DNA of 57,665 bases from Actinomycetota bacterium (lineage in GTDB: Bacteria; Actinomycetota; UBA4738; HRBIN12): positions 1 to 57,665 of the forward strand of contig DASSCU010000023.1 of assembly GCA_035697485.1 (NCBI GenBank), given 5' to 3'. The position numbers and the translations under genes were made by a program. The notes under the pieces are model-generated. The model made no database searches and was not told the DNA's origin. It worked only from the letters and a program-made list of their open reading frames with translations. Positions 17,396-25,376 of this stretch are shown here, piece by piece; the stretch's first letter is position 1, and each line of letters starts with the position of its first letter.

Positions 17396-18049
17396 ATGGC
17401 GACGCTCGTTGTCGGAACATTCCTGACGCTCGACGGAGTCATGCAGGGACCCGGGGGTCCTGATGAGGATCGCAGCGGAGGGTTCACTCACGGCGGCTGG
17501 TCCGTCGGCTACTGGGACGACGCCATGGGACAGATGATCACGCGGTGGACCGCGAAGGCCGATGCGCTTCTCCTCGGGCGGACGACCTACGAGATCTTCG
17601 CGGCGCACTGGCCGCACGTCCCCGACGACGACCCGGTCGGCGCGGTGTTGAATCGCGTCCCCAAGTACGTGGCCTCCACCACACTGGAGACGGTTGAGTG
17701 GAACGATTCGACCCTGCTCGAAGGCGACGTGCCGAGAGCCGTGGCCGGGCTCAAGGACGCGCGCATCGGCGAGATCCAGGTCCACGGCAGTTGCGGGCTC
17801 TTGCAGATCCTGATCGAGCACGACCTGATCGATGAGTATCGCCTGTGGACCTTCCCGGTCCTCCTCGGCAGCGGCAAGCGGCTCTTCGAGACGGGCACGG
17901 TCCCCGCCGGCGTCGAGCTCATCGACAGCACGACCTCCTCCACAGGCGTCGTCATCAGCCGGTATCGTCGCGCGGGCGACATCAGATACGGCTCGTTCGA
18001 GGTCGACGAGCGCGGAGGAGTCGAGTCGCTCTGGACGGGGTCGGATTAG
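17396..18049 (+). CDS. Dihydrofolate reductase family protein (RibD C-terminal-like)
   Basis: 217 residues. LVVGTFLTLDGVMQGPGGPDED opens the fold, here read as TFLTLDGVMQGPGG, followed by ADALLLGRTTYEIFAAHWP, VPKYVASTTLE and IQVHGSCGLLQILIEHDLI. DEYRLWTFPVLLGSGKRLF is the usual NADPH-side closing motif. These proteins are NAD(P)H-dependent reductases related to RibD and DHFR; substrates are generally unknown. ATG 17396 follows GGGAGGAG. One of four members of the family in this window (others start at 52062, 55671 and 56451). Confidence 0.9.
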   Translation: MATLVVGTFLTLDGVMQGPGGPDEDRSGGFTHGGWSVGYWDDAMGQMITRWTAKADALLLGRTTYEIFAAHWPHVPDDDPVGAVLNRVPKYVASTTLETVEWNDSTLLEGDVPRAVAGLKDARIGEIQVHGSCGLLQILIEHDLIDEYRLWTFPVLLGSGKRLFETGTVPAGVELIDSTTSSTGVVISRYRRAGDIRYGSFEVDERGGVESLWTGSD

Positions 18050-18086
18050 CACACGAGGCGCCCCCAGCAGCCGGTGCGGCCGATCG

Positions 18087-18614
18087 CTACTCGACCCGAT
18101 ACTCCCACCCCTCCTGCCACTCGAACGACTCGACGAGCGGCTCCAAGGCGACGTCTTCGACCAGATGATCGAGACCCCAGCGTGTGGCCGTGTGTCCGAC
18201 CACGAGGACGCGCGATCCGTCCCAGCGAACCTGAAGGTCGCGCAGGAACCAGCCGACCCGTTCAACGGCCTGTCGCCAGCTCTCGCCGGAGGGGTAGGGG
18301 ACGTCGATGTGCTCGGCTCGTTCGAGCATGTCGGGGGCTACGCCCGCGAACTCACCGTAGTCGCACTCGCGGAGCCGCCAGTCCATGAAGATCGGCACCG
18401 TGGGGTCCGCGAACGCGACCCGTACCGTCTCGACTGCCCTGGCCAGGTCGGACGTGAAGATGGCCTCGATCCCGTCGTTCGCGCGCCTGCGGCCCATCTG
18501 CTGGGCTTGCTCGCGACCAGCGGCGGACAGCCGCCCAGGCCGCCACCCGGTGGCAACGCCCCTCTCGTTGTCCTCGGTGGTCGAGTGCGTTTCGAAGACG
18601 AGCTCGATCGGCAT
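18087..18614 (-). CDS. Histidine phosphatase family protein with an altered RHG motif
   Basis: 175 residues. The phosphoglycerate-mutase-like fold is clear from LSAAGREQAQQMGRRR, FTSDLARAVETVRVAF, WRLRECDYGEF and the second catalytic His in VLVVGHTATRWGLDHL. The first motif, normally RHG, reads ETHSTTEDN, so His is kept but the preceding Arg is Thr and the Gly is Ser. I remember this variant in actinobacterial relatives. Activity may still be phosphatase, with changed phosphate contacts. Start at ATG 18614, 24 bases inside a longer open frame, because the domain begins right there. Convergent with the reductase gene at 17396. Confidence 0.85.
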   Translation of the reverse strand: MPIELVFETHSTTEDNERGVATGWRPGRLSAAGREQAQQMGRRRANDGIEAIFTSDLARAVETVRVAFADPTVPIFMDWRLRECDYGEFAGVAPDMLERAEHIDVPYPSGESWRQAVERVGWFLRDLQVRWDGSRVLVVGHTATRWGLDHLVEDVALEPLVESFEWQEGWEYRVE

Positions 18615-18727
18615 CGCACCCAACCCTACGGCCCGCACCGATAGGGCGAGAGCCGTCGTTCCGGAAGGTGAAGCGTCTCCGCTTGAAGTCCGGTCAGATC
18701 CTCATCGCCTGTAGGCCGAGCCGGTCC

Positions 18728-19099
18728 TCACGCGGGCGCGAGTCGGATCGTCGTAGCTCGTGCCTTCGGGCTCGTGATGTGGTCGACGGCCGCGGACGAT
18801 CGGCCGTACTTGCGCCGGTACGCCTCATCGATCTCGTCGTCCAAGTCGTGATCCGCTTCCTCCAAGACGACATCTGCGTCGACTTCGCCGGCCGAGATGT
18901 GGCCCGCATGCCGCGTCTGCACGCCGCGGAACCACGCCCCGTCCGCACCGTTCACCGATCGGACGTACACGTCGTCGCCGTGGCGGACGACCCAGATGAT
19001 CCGAGGGCGCTGAAGCGTGCCATCACGCCGCATCGGCGCGATCTCGAGCTCGTCAGCACCCCCCAACTCGGCCAGCTCTTCGTCCGTCCACCTGGTCAT
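18728..19099 (-). CDS. DUF2255 family protein
   Basis: 123 residues opening MTRWTDEELAELGGADELE, with RPRIIWVVRHGDDVYVRSV, GADGAWFRGVQTRHAGHI and a Tyr/Arg-rich EAYRRKYGRS near the end. This is the DUF2255 pattern as remembered: a small flavin-split-barrel-like protein of unknown role. Start ATG 19099 sits behind GGAGGGAGG. Same strand as the phosphatase gene, 113 bases upstream of it. Confidence 0.8.
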   Translation of the reverse strand: MTRWTDEELAELGGADELEIAPMRRDGTLQRPRIIWVVRHGDDVYVRSVNGADGAWFRGVQTRHAGHISAGEVDADVVLEEADHDLDDEIDEAYRRKYGRSSAAVDHITSPKARATTIRLAPA

Positions 19100-19335
19100 C
19101 GATCCTCCCTCCTTCCGATCCATGCTCCTCGTCGAACGAGACAGACGCGGGATCGATGCGGCTCACGATTGCTCCCGCACCTCGTGGGCGGGCACATCGG
19201 CCTCACGCACCGACGATACCCACTCGCGACGTGAGCACATGCCGCCGGCCCCCTACGACACTGCGATGAGGCCCCTGCGACATGGCTAAGGTGATCGTGC
19301 ATCGGTCCATCGAACGGCACCGACGAAGCGACCCG

Positions 19336-19824
19336 ATGGCAGACGAGACCAGAGACCCCCACGTCCTCGCGCCCGGACGGGCGCCCACGCCGTTCACCGC
19401 CGACGAGATCCGAGGTGGCTGTCCGGCCGGGCGGACCATCCGGCTCCGGGTCGACGTGGTCGGCGAGACTCCGTTCCTTCGGGTCAGCCGGTTCGTCGAG
19501 TGCGACGAAGCCGGCGCCACCATCGAGCGATCCCGGCTGTCGCTCGATGGCGCCCCACTCGCCGAGCCCGAGCTGGATCGGGTGACCTGGCGAGACCTGC
19601 AGGCCCACGCTTCGTTCCCTGCCGACGACACCATGATCGAGCCCGAGCGGATCGAGACCGCGATCGGCGCGCTGGCCTGCCTGCGCTATACGGTGCGCGA
19701 CGGCGCGACCGACGAGGTCTTCTGGTTCGCCAAGGACCTGCCCGGCATGCCCATCCGGTCGCTGACCCGGACGGACGGCCAGGTCGTCGCGACCGCTTCA
19801 GTGGTGGACAACACGATCCCCTGA
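19336..19824 (+). CDS. Conserved hypothetical protein
   Basis: About 162 residues, soluble, acidic. It reads PFTADEIRGGCPAGRTIRLRV, here seen as PFTADEIRGGCPAGRTI, then RFVECDEAGATIER and DRVTWRDLQAHASFPADD, with DEVFWFAKDLPGMPI near the C-terminus. The last part resembles beta strands of small lipoprotein-like or YbaY-like folds, but I cannot name a family. Two starts are possible (ATG 19282 and ATG 19336); neither has a good ribosome-binding site, and the shorter one is taken. The gap before it (19100-19335) shows nothing else. Confidence 0.6.
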   Translation: MADETRDPHVLAPGRAPTPFTADEIRGGCPAGRTIRLRVDVVGETPFLRVSRFVECDEAGATIERSRLSLDGAPLAEPELDRVTWRDLQAHASFPADDTMIEPERIETAIGALACLRYTVRDGATDEVFWFAKDLPGMPIRSLTRTDGQVVATASVVDNTIP

Positions 19825-19853
19825 TCAGCGGATCCAGCACCCCCGATGGGCGA

Positions 19854-20147
19854 ATGGACACGGAGCCTCCCGCGTTCGAGTCGTTCTTCGAGGAAGAGAA
19901 GGAACGCCGCTCCGGACCCTGTCGGTCATCACCGGAGCAGGGCCGAGGCGGAGGACCTGGCCCAGGAGGCGTTCACCAAGGTGTTCGAGCGTTGGGAGAC
20001 GGTGGCGGCGATGGAGGACCCAGCTGGGTTCTGCACCGGACCGCCATGACCTCTTCCGCAACCACTACCGGCGCCCCCGAGTCGCCCTCGCTCGCGCGGT
20101 CGGGATCGGGCCCGAGCAGGACGTGTTCAAGTCCGTGGATGACCGGG
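19854..20147 (+). pseudogene. Decayed ECF sigma factor gene, region 2 only, several frameshifts
   Basis: Three reading frames in succession spell an ECF sigma factor. Frame one gives MDTEPPAFESFFEEEKER. Frame two gives RAEAEDLAQEAFTKVFERW and ETVAAMEDPAGF, the core of region 2. Frame one returns for VLHRTAM, then frame three gives DLFRNHYRRPRVALARAVG and EQDVFKSVDDRE. Region 4, the -35-binding half, is absent; homology stops where the convergent hypothetical gene (ends 20127) begins. This is a clear gene relic, likely non-functional. Confidence 0.75.
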
Positions 20148-20846
20148 AACCGCCACCCGGGCCGCGCGCCGCTCAGCGTCCTTGCGAACCATCGGGAGGC
20201 TCAGGTAGCGGATCAGGATGATCCCCGCCGACATCGGCGCCCAGTACAGCCGGAAGCGCCGGCGCGCCGTCTCGTCGGTGCTCTGCACTCGCGTCCGCGT
20301 GACGAACAGCGACTCGTTCTCGCCGAGCGGCTCCGCCCCGAGGGTCCACACGATCTTCACGTACCCCGGCTCGTCGAAGGCGGCGAAGTCCTCCGCCGGC
20401 AGCGCGTGGAAGACCACCTCCTCGTGCCAGGGCTGCGTGTAGGCACCGACGACGATCTCGCGATCGGGTTCCTCGGCGAGGACCCCCCAGCCTCCTGCGA
20501 GCGTCTCGTCGAGGATCGGCCGCGAGCCCTGGGGGCGGAACGGCTCGCCGTGCAGGAGGCTCGGGACCGAGCGGAGCCAGAAGATGCCCCTCACGAACGG
20601 CGAGGCTTGCAGGTCCAGCTCCTTCGCCGCGGCGAACGTGATCGCCGCCGGGGCGTGGACGGGGAAGCTGTGATACTCGTCAACTTCCGGCTCGGGGATG
20701 AAACGATCAAGGAACGGGTCCGGAGGCCGGCGTTCGGGATGCACGCGCCCGTATCGCGCCCACGTGATCACCGAATAGGTCCCGTACGTGGCGATCCCCG
20801 CGCCGACCAGCCCGGCACCGATCCGGATCGGTCGCGAAACGTTCAT
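20127..20846 (-). CDS. Membrane-anchored SRPBCC-like conserved protein
   Basis: 239 residues. An N-terminal hydrophobic stretch (IRIGAGLVGAGIATYGTYSVI) precedes DPFLDRFIPEPEVDEYHSF, APAAITFAAAKELDL and GGWGVLAEEPDREIVVGAY. After that come PAEDFAAFDEPGYVKIVW, FVTRTRVQSTDETARRRF and YWAPMSAGIILIRYLSLPM. The layout suggests a START/SRPBCC-type ligand-binding fold tethered to the membrane; I recall the family but not a function. ATG 20846 overlaps the stop of the SRPBCC gene upstream (ATGA), so the pair is coupled. Confidence 0.7.
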   Translation of the reverse strand: MNVSRPIRIGAGLVGAGIATYGTYSVITWARYGRVHPERRPPDPFLDRFIPEPEVDEYHSFPVHAPAAITFAAAKELDLQASPFVRGIFWLRSVPSLLHGEPFRPQGSRPILDETLAGGWGVLAEEPDREIVVGAYTQPWHEEVVFHALPAEDFAAFDEPGYVKIVWTLGAEPLGENESLFVTRTRVQSTDETARRRFRLYWAPMSAGIILIRYLSLPMVRKDAERRAARVAVPGHPRT

Positions 20847-21478
20847 GGTGTCACCCCCACGTCGGACATCGATCGCACGCGCTCAGCGCGCGCCTTGATC
20901 CCACGAAGCGCCTTGCGGATCATGACGATGTCGCCCGTTGAGGCGACGACCGCGTAGAGCATCCTGGGAGTCAGCACCGGCGGGAAGGTCGCGCGGAGAC
21001 GTGTGATCAGCCTCGTCGAGTTCTCGTCGACCCGATCGAGCATCCACTCCCAGGAGTACTCGCCCTTCTGGTCCCACCAGAGCATCCGACGCTCGGGCTC
21101 GAGCTCCTTCACCCACACCCCGATGTCCTTGCCGGAGACCATCGGAACGAGGTCGCCCACATCGAGGTGCTGCAGCTCCGGGACGATCACATCCGCACTC
21201 GGGACCCTCGCGTTGTCGATCCAGTCGTACGTGTACCAACCTGCCCGGCCGCTGCCGATCTGCACGAGCCAGGGCCACACGTGTTCCGGTGGGGCGTCGA
21301 TCGTGATCGCCCGCGTGGCGTGAAAGTCGGCCATCTGCACGATCGAGTCACCCGGCAGCGACCGCCCGACCTCCTCGTCGGTCGCTCCCCATCGCATGGT
21401 CCACGGGCGGACGACCGTGAAGTAGACGAACGCGAGCGCCGCAAGCGCGCTGACCACGACCAACCTCGCGCGACTCAT
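20843..21478 (-). CDS. SRPBCC family protein with an N-terminal membrane anchor
   Basis: 211 residues. One N-terminal helix (VVVSALAALAFVYFTVV) is followed by an SRPBCC-like domain: ITIDAPPEHVWPWLVQIG, GWYTYDWIDNA, then WVKELEPERRMLWWDQKG and TRLITRLRATFPPVL. The opening IDAPPEHVWPWL with GxGRAGWYTYD is common in actinobacterial polyketide-cyclase-like proteins. Start ATG 21478 follows GGAGGGAGAG. It forms a two-gene unit with the next SRPBCC-like gene; both might handle a hydrophobic ligand at the membrane face. Ligand unknown. Confidence 0.82.
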   Translation of the reverse strand: MSRARLVVVSALAALAFVYFTVVRPWTMRWGATDEEVGRSLPGDSIVQMADFHATRAITIDAPPEHVWPWLVQIGSGRAGWYTYDWIDNARVPSADVIVPELQHLDVGDLVPMVSGKDIGVWVKELEPERRMLWWDQKGEYSWEWMLDRVDENSTRLITRLRATFPPVLTPRMLYAVVASTGDIVMIRKALRGIKARAERVRSMSDVGVTP

Positions 21479-21579
21479 CTCTCTCCCTCCTCCGGTCAGC
21501 ATCCGACCGAGCCCGCAGGTCGATGAGGGGCATGGGTTGGGTGACCGGGGGGCCTTCTGGTCCGGTGTCGCGCGGCTCG

Positions 21580-22200
21580 TCAATCGAGCCTGGGGCCAGT
21601 CCCGTCATCCCCTTCCGACACCTGGGAGGAGATGAGGGCCTTGGCGGCGGCCGCAGCTCTGCGACCGTGACTGCCCGGGCCGAATACCCGAGCGGCGCTC
21701 CAAGCGCCGTCCATGATCAGAAGCAGCTCCTCTGCGAGCGCGTTCGCGTCCCGAGCACCCGCCCGCTTCGCAAGCTCTCGGAAACGATCCACGACGGCTC
21801 GCTTGTGTTCGATCGCCGCGCGGTGCCCCGGGTGGTCGGGCTCGGGGAACTCACCGGCGGCCCCCACGAACGCGCACCCCGTGCACTCCGGACTCGAGGC
21901 GAGCTTCGCCACACCCTCGAACACGGCCTCGAGCGCCTGCCGCGGATCCGTGTGCGGCTCGATCAACCCATCCATCCACGCGAGTAGTTGTTGATCCGTG
22001 CGCCCGAGGTAGACGGCGATCAGGTCGTCCTTGGAGGGGAAGTGGCGGTACAGCGTCATCTTGGCGACGCCGGACTCGGCGACGATCGTGTCCACCCCGA
22101 CCGCTCGGTACCCATCCCGGTAGAACAGGCGGTCGGCCGTCTGCAGGATCCGCTCCCGAGCCGAGGGCCGGCGGTCAGACCCCTCATCTCGCTGCTGCAC
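21580..22200 (-). CDS. TetR/AcrR family transcriptional repressor
   Basis: 206 residues. The N-terminal helix-turn-helix reads ARERILQTADRLFYRDGY, then VDTIVAESGVAKMTLYRHF and PSKDDLIAVYL, the canonical TetR motif. The C-terminal ligand domain contains CTGCAFVGAAGEF, as in the LmrA/YxaF-like TetR group. GTG 22200 is chosen because GGGAGG lies eight bases upstream. It is divergent from the NADP-reductase/SDR operon, and two copies of one operator lie in the 105-base gap, so it very probably represses that operon and itself. The inducer is unknown. Confidence 0.92.
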   Translation of the reverse strand: MQQRDEGSDRRPSARERILQTADRLFYRDGYRAVGVDTIVAESGVAKMTLYRHFPSKDDLIAVYLGRTDQQLLAWMDGLIEPHTDPRQALEAVFEGVAKLASSPECTGCAFVGAAGEFPEPDHPGHRAAIEHKRAVVDRFRELAKRAGARDANALAEELLLIMDGAWSAARVFGPGSHGRRAAAAAKALISSQVSEGDDGTGPRLD

Positions 22201-22230
22201 CCGCACTCCCTCCCGGTCCGCTCGGTCGGC

Positions 22231-22259
22231 TTGACATGATACAGACCTGTCTCTACCAT
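22231..22259 (+). promoter_or_regulatory. Promoter of the NADP-reductase/SDR operon
   Basis: TTGACA (22231-22236) is a perfect -35 hexamer; TACCAT (22254-22259) follows after 17 bases as -10. The first operator copy lies entirely within the spacer. The start codon is at 22306 with GAAGGAGG before it. Confidence 0.7.
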
Positions 22260-22288
22260 CGCCACCCTTGGAAGTAGACAGGTCTGTA
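22240..22288. promoter_or_regulatory. Two inverted copies of a TetR operator
   Basis: TACAGACCTGTCT (22240-22252) and its exact reverse complement AGACAGGTCTGTA (22276-22288) are separated by 23 bases. Each copy is itself nearly symmetric (ACAG/CTGT core). One occupies the -35/-10 spacer, the other lies just before the ribosome-binding site of the downstream gene. A TetR dimer on both sites would block both divergent genes. Confidence 0.72.
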
Positions 22289-22305
22289 CCGAAGGAGGAT
22301 CGACG

Positions 22306-22986
22306 ATGAAGGTGGGAGTGATGGGCACGGGCACGGTCGGGCGCGTCATCGGGGCGAGGTTCGCCGAGCTCGGTCACGACGTCACGATCGGGACGCGAGA
22401 CGTGGGCGCGCTCCTGGCCAGGACGGAGCCCGACCAGATGGGGAACGAGCCGTTCGCGTCATGGAGACAACAGCACCCGGACGTGATGGTCGACACGTTC
22501 GCCGGGGCGGCCGCGTCGGCTGAGGTCCTCGTGAACGCGACGAACGGCGCGGGCTCCCTCGAGGCCATACGCGCGGCCGGCGAGGAGAACGTGGGCGGCA
22601 AGGTCCTGATCGACATCGCCAACCCGCTCGACTTCTCCGGTGGGATGCCGCCGTCGTTGATCGTGTCGAACACCGATTCGCTCGGCGAGCAGATCCAGCG
22701 CGCGTTCCCGGCCGTGAAGGTCGTGAAGGCGTTGAACACGATGAACGCCCACGTGATGGCCGATCCCTCGCTCGTCGCGGACGGCGAGCACACCGTGTTC
22801 GTGAGCGGCAACGACGAGCAGGCCAAGGGCCAGGTCACGGAGATCCTGCGCTCGTTCGGCTGGAAGCACATCCTGGATCTCGGGGACATCACCACGGCCC
22901 GTGGCACCGAGATGTACTTGCCGCTGTGGCTCCGGATCTGGGGAGCGCTCGGGACCGGCACGTTCAACGTCGCGGTCGTGCAGTGA
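22306..22986 (+). CDS. NADPH-dependent F420 reductase-like / NAD(P)-binding oxidoreductase
   Basis: 226 residues. The Rossmann start MKVGVMGTGTVGRVIGARF is followed by GHDVTIGTRD, VLVNATNGAGSLEAI, DIANPLDFSGGMPPSL and VVKALNTMNAHVM. This is the FNO-like/YwqN-like NADP reductase family: NADP binding is clear, but whether it uses F420 or another hydride carrier cannot be decided. Ends in a short hydrophobic stretch. ATG 22306 follows GAAGGAGG. Its last four bases overlap the SDR start (GTGA). Controlled by the adjacent TetR, as judged by the operators. Confidence 0.87.
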   Translation: MKVGVMGTGTVGRVIGARFAELGHDVTIGTRDVGALLARTEPDQMGNEPFASWRQQHPDVMVDTFAGAAASAEVLVNATNGAGSLEAIRAAGEENVGGKVLIDIANPLDFSGGMPPSLIVSNTDSLGEQIQRAFPAVKVVKALNTMNAHVMADPSLVADGEHTVFVSGNDEQAKGQVTEILRSFGWKHILDLGDITTARGTEMYLPLWLRIWGALGTGTFNVAVVQ

Positions 22987-23837
22987 GCCAGACGGCGCGG
23001 GATCGGATCTGCCTCGTCACCGGCGCCACGTCTGGTATCGGCAGGGCGACGGCACAGGCGCTCGCAGCGATGGGATCGACGACGGTACTCGTCGCGCGCG
23101 ATCCGGCGAAAGGCGAGACGACCGCGAACGAGATCCGTCGCGCTACGAGCAACGATCGCGTCGAGGTGCGGATCGCCGACCTCTCTTCGCAGGCCTCGAT
23201 CCGCACCCTCGCCGGTGCATTCGGGCAGAGCCACGACCGGCTCGACGTCCTCGTCAACTGCGCGGGCGCCTTCTTCCGCACGCGTCGCACGACGGTCGAC
23301 GGCATCGAGATGACGTTCGCGCTGAACCACCTCGCCTACTTCCTGGTCACGACCCTGCTCCTCGATCGGCTGAGGAGCAGCCCATCTGCCCGGATCCTGA
23401 ACGTGACGGCACCGGCGACGACCAAGGTCGACGTCGACGACCTGCAGGGCGAGCGTCGGTACCGACCCTTCACGGCTTTCGGCGCGTCGAAAGTGGAGAA
23501 CCTGATGTTCACCTTCGAGCTCGCCCGGCGGCTGGAGGGCACGCAGATCACGGTGAACGCCGTGCATCCCGGCCGGGTCCGATCGAACCTCATGCACGAG
23601 GCGCCTGCGCCCTTCCGGGCCTTGACCAAGCTCGTTTCCGGCTCGCCCGTTCGGGCCGGCGCGGCGATCGCCCAACTCGCGACGGCCCCCGAGTACGCCG
23701 GCAAGACCGGTCGCCTCTACCACGACGGCGGGGGGATCGAGGCGCCGGCGCGGTCCGGGGACGAGGGACTCCGGCGGCGCCTCTGGGAGATGAGCGAGCA
23801 GCTCACGCGCGGCGGATCGGAAGCGTCGGCATCGTGA
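22983..23837 (+). CDS. Short-chain dehydrogenase/reductase with Phe in place of the catalytic Tyr
   Basis: 284 residues. Cofactor motif TGATSGIGRATAQAL, NCAGAFFRTR and the active-site Asn in FALNHLAYF are intact. The catalytic Ser region reads NVTAPATTK, and the Tyr-x3-Lys motif reads AFGASKVEN, so Tyr is Phe166 while Lys170 is kept. PGRVRSNLM follows as usual. Relatives with this AFGASK variant seem familiar from actinobacteria, so it may be a subfamily rather than decay. The start GTG 22983 overlaps the preceding stop. Likely a redox partner or a non-classical reductase in a TetR-controlled stress or detoxification operon. Confidence 0.85.
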   Translation: MSQTARDRICLVTGATSGIGRATAQALAAMGSTTVLVARDPAKGETTANEIRRATSNDRVEVRIADLSSQASIRTLAGAFGQSHDRLDVLVNCAGAFFRTRRTTVDGIEMTFALNHLAYFLVTTLLLDRLRSSPSARILNVTAPATTKVDVDDLQGERRYRPFTAFGASKVENLMFTFELARRLEGTQITVNAVHPGRVRSNLMHEAPAPFRALTKLVSGSPVRAGAAIAQLATAPEYAGKTGRLYHDGGGIEAPARSGDEGLRRRLWEMSEQLTRGGSEASAS

Positions 23838-23987
23838 GGGCGCCCGCGTCAGGACCGCCGACGGGGACCCGATCCCCACTTCCACCACCCATGCCACGGG
23901 AGAGATACATCCGGGAATCGGAAGTCAGACACGCGAACCGGCTGCTCCTGCGGAGGCTGGGCCTCCCCGTCACGGCGTTCTCGGCGT

Positions 23988-25373
23988 TCATCGCGCCACC
24001 GCCGTCGGCAGGATCCTCGCCTCCACCTTCGACAAGGCGGTGTCCAGCACCTCGACGGCCCGCTCGGCCTGGGCTTTCGTGAAGACCAACGGAGGGGCGA
24101 ACACGAGGGTGCCGCCACCCAGAGGCCGCGGTCCGAACAGTCCCATCTGCATCGTCGCCTGAGTGACCTGGTCGGCGACGTGCAGGTCGGATGCGAAGTC
24201 CTCGTTCCGAAGGGGGTCTCGCAGCTCGACGGCCATGAAGAGGCCCAGCCCGCGGACGTCTCCCACCGCCGGATGGGCGCGGAGGCCTTCGAGGAGCTCG
24301 AGCATGTAGGCCCCGACCGTTGCCGAGTTGTTGACCAAGCCCTCTCGCTCGATGATCCCGATGTTGGCGAGCGCCGCCGCCGCCGAGACGGGATGTCCCC
24401 CGTAGGTGTGGACGTCGAAGAAGACCGGGATCCTGACCGCGATCTCCCGCCTCGCGACGGCCGCCGCCATCGGCGCGTAGCCGCTCGTCAGACCTTTGGC
24501 AACGACCATGAGGTCGGGAACGACGTCAGAGTGCTCGACGCCGAACCACCGCCCGGTCCGTCCGAACCCACACACGACCTCGTCGGCGATCAGCAGGACG
24601 CCGTAGCGGTCGCAGATCTGGCGGACCTTGGCCAGGTAGCCGGCCGGAGGGACGATGCACCCTGCCGTCCCCATGATCGGCTCCAGGATCACGCAGGACA
24701 CCAGGTCAGGATCGCTGCCGAGGATCGCCTGCTCGATCGTGCTGCCGCAGGCGAGTCCGCACGAGGGATGGGTCAATCCGAGCTCGCATCGGTAACAGTA
24801 GGCCGGCATGGCGTTGGCGAACCCCGCCACAGGCACGGCCGGATCGGCCGAGCGACGGAACTCTTGGAACTGAGGGCTCCAGCCGGTCGCCGAAAGGGCT
24901 CCCATCGTCGATCCGTGATACGCCCGGCGAAGCGACACGACCTTGTACCGTCGGCCATCGCCGTTGGCCTGGTGATACTGGCGGGCGAGCTTGATCGACG
25001 CCTCGACGGCTTCGGAGCCGCTGTTGCAGAAGAACGACGGCGAGAGATCGCCCGGCGTGAGGTCGGCCAGTCTCCGCGCCAGCTCGATCGTGACCGCGCT
25101 CGTCACAGAGGCTGGGCTCGTGTAGTTCAGTCGCAAGGCCTGCTCGTACATGGCTCGGGCGATCTCCTCTCGCCCGTATCCGGCAAGGACGGCGAAGAGC
25201 CCGCCGGCCATGGCGTCGAGGTACTCGCGCCCGTCGACGTCGTAGAGCAGCGCTCCCTCGCCGCGATCCAACACCCAGGGGCCTGATTCGATCAGCCACT
25301 GCCTCGGCGTCATGTGGAAGATGATGTTGTCGAGCGCGTCGTGCTTCAGTTCAGTCACATCTCCGGTGTGCAC
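23988..25373 (-). CDS. Class III (omega) PLP-dependent aminotransferase
   Basis: 461 residues. Hallmarks are FFCNSGSEAVEASIKLAR, RRAYHGSTMGALSATG, LIADEVVCGFGRTG with the PLP-contacting Asp, and the Schiff-base Lys293 in VVAKGLTSGYAPM. TYGGHPVSAAAALANI and RPLGGGTLVFAPPL complete the fold. A Cys-rich insert, YCYRCELGLTHPSCGLAC, follows the FANAMPA segment; similar inserts are known in relatives. Amino donor cannot be predicted. GTG 25373 lies three bases after the stop of the decayed gene upstream, suggesting one transcription unit with the serine hydrolase. Confidence 0.9.
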   Translation of the reverse strand: MHTGDVTELKHDALDNIIFHMTPRQWLIESGPWVLDRGEGALLYDVDGREYLDAMAGGLFAVLAGYGREEIARAMYEQALRLNYTSPASVTSAVTIELARRLADLTPGDLSPSFFCNSGSEAVEASIKLARQYHQANGDGRRYKVVSLRRAYHGSTMGALSATGWSPQFQEFRRSADPAVPVAGFANAMPAYCYRCELGLTHPSCGLACGSTIEQAILGSDPDLVSCVILEPIMGTAGCIVPPAGYLAKVRQICDRYGVLLIADEVVCGFGRTGRWFGVEHSDVVPDLMVVAKGLTSGYAPMAAAVARREIAVRIPVFFDVHTYGGHPVSAAAALANIGIIEREGLVNNSATVGAYMLELLEGLRAHPAVGDVRGLGLFMAVELRDPLRNEDFASDLHVADQVTQATMQMGLFGPRPLGGGTLVFAPPLVFTKAQAERAVEVLDTALSKVEARILPTAVAR

Positions 25374-25376
25374 CGT

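Noticed and set aside
20127-20957. Extension of the plus-strand sigma-like frame past 20150
   Set aside because: Sigma similarity stops at about 20147; beyond it the frame is antisense to the SRPBCC-like gene.
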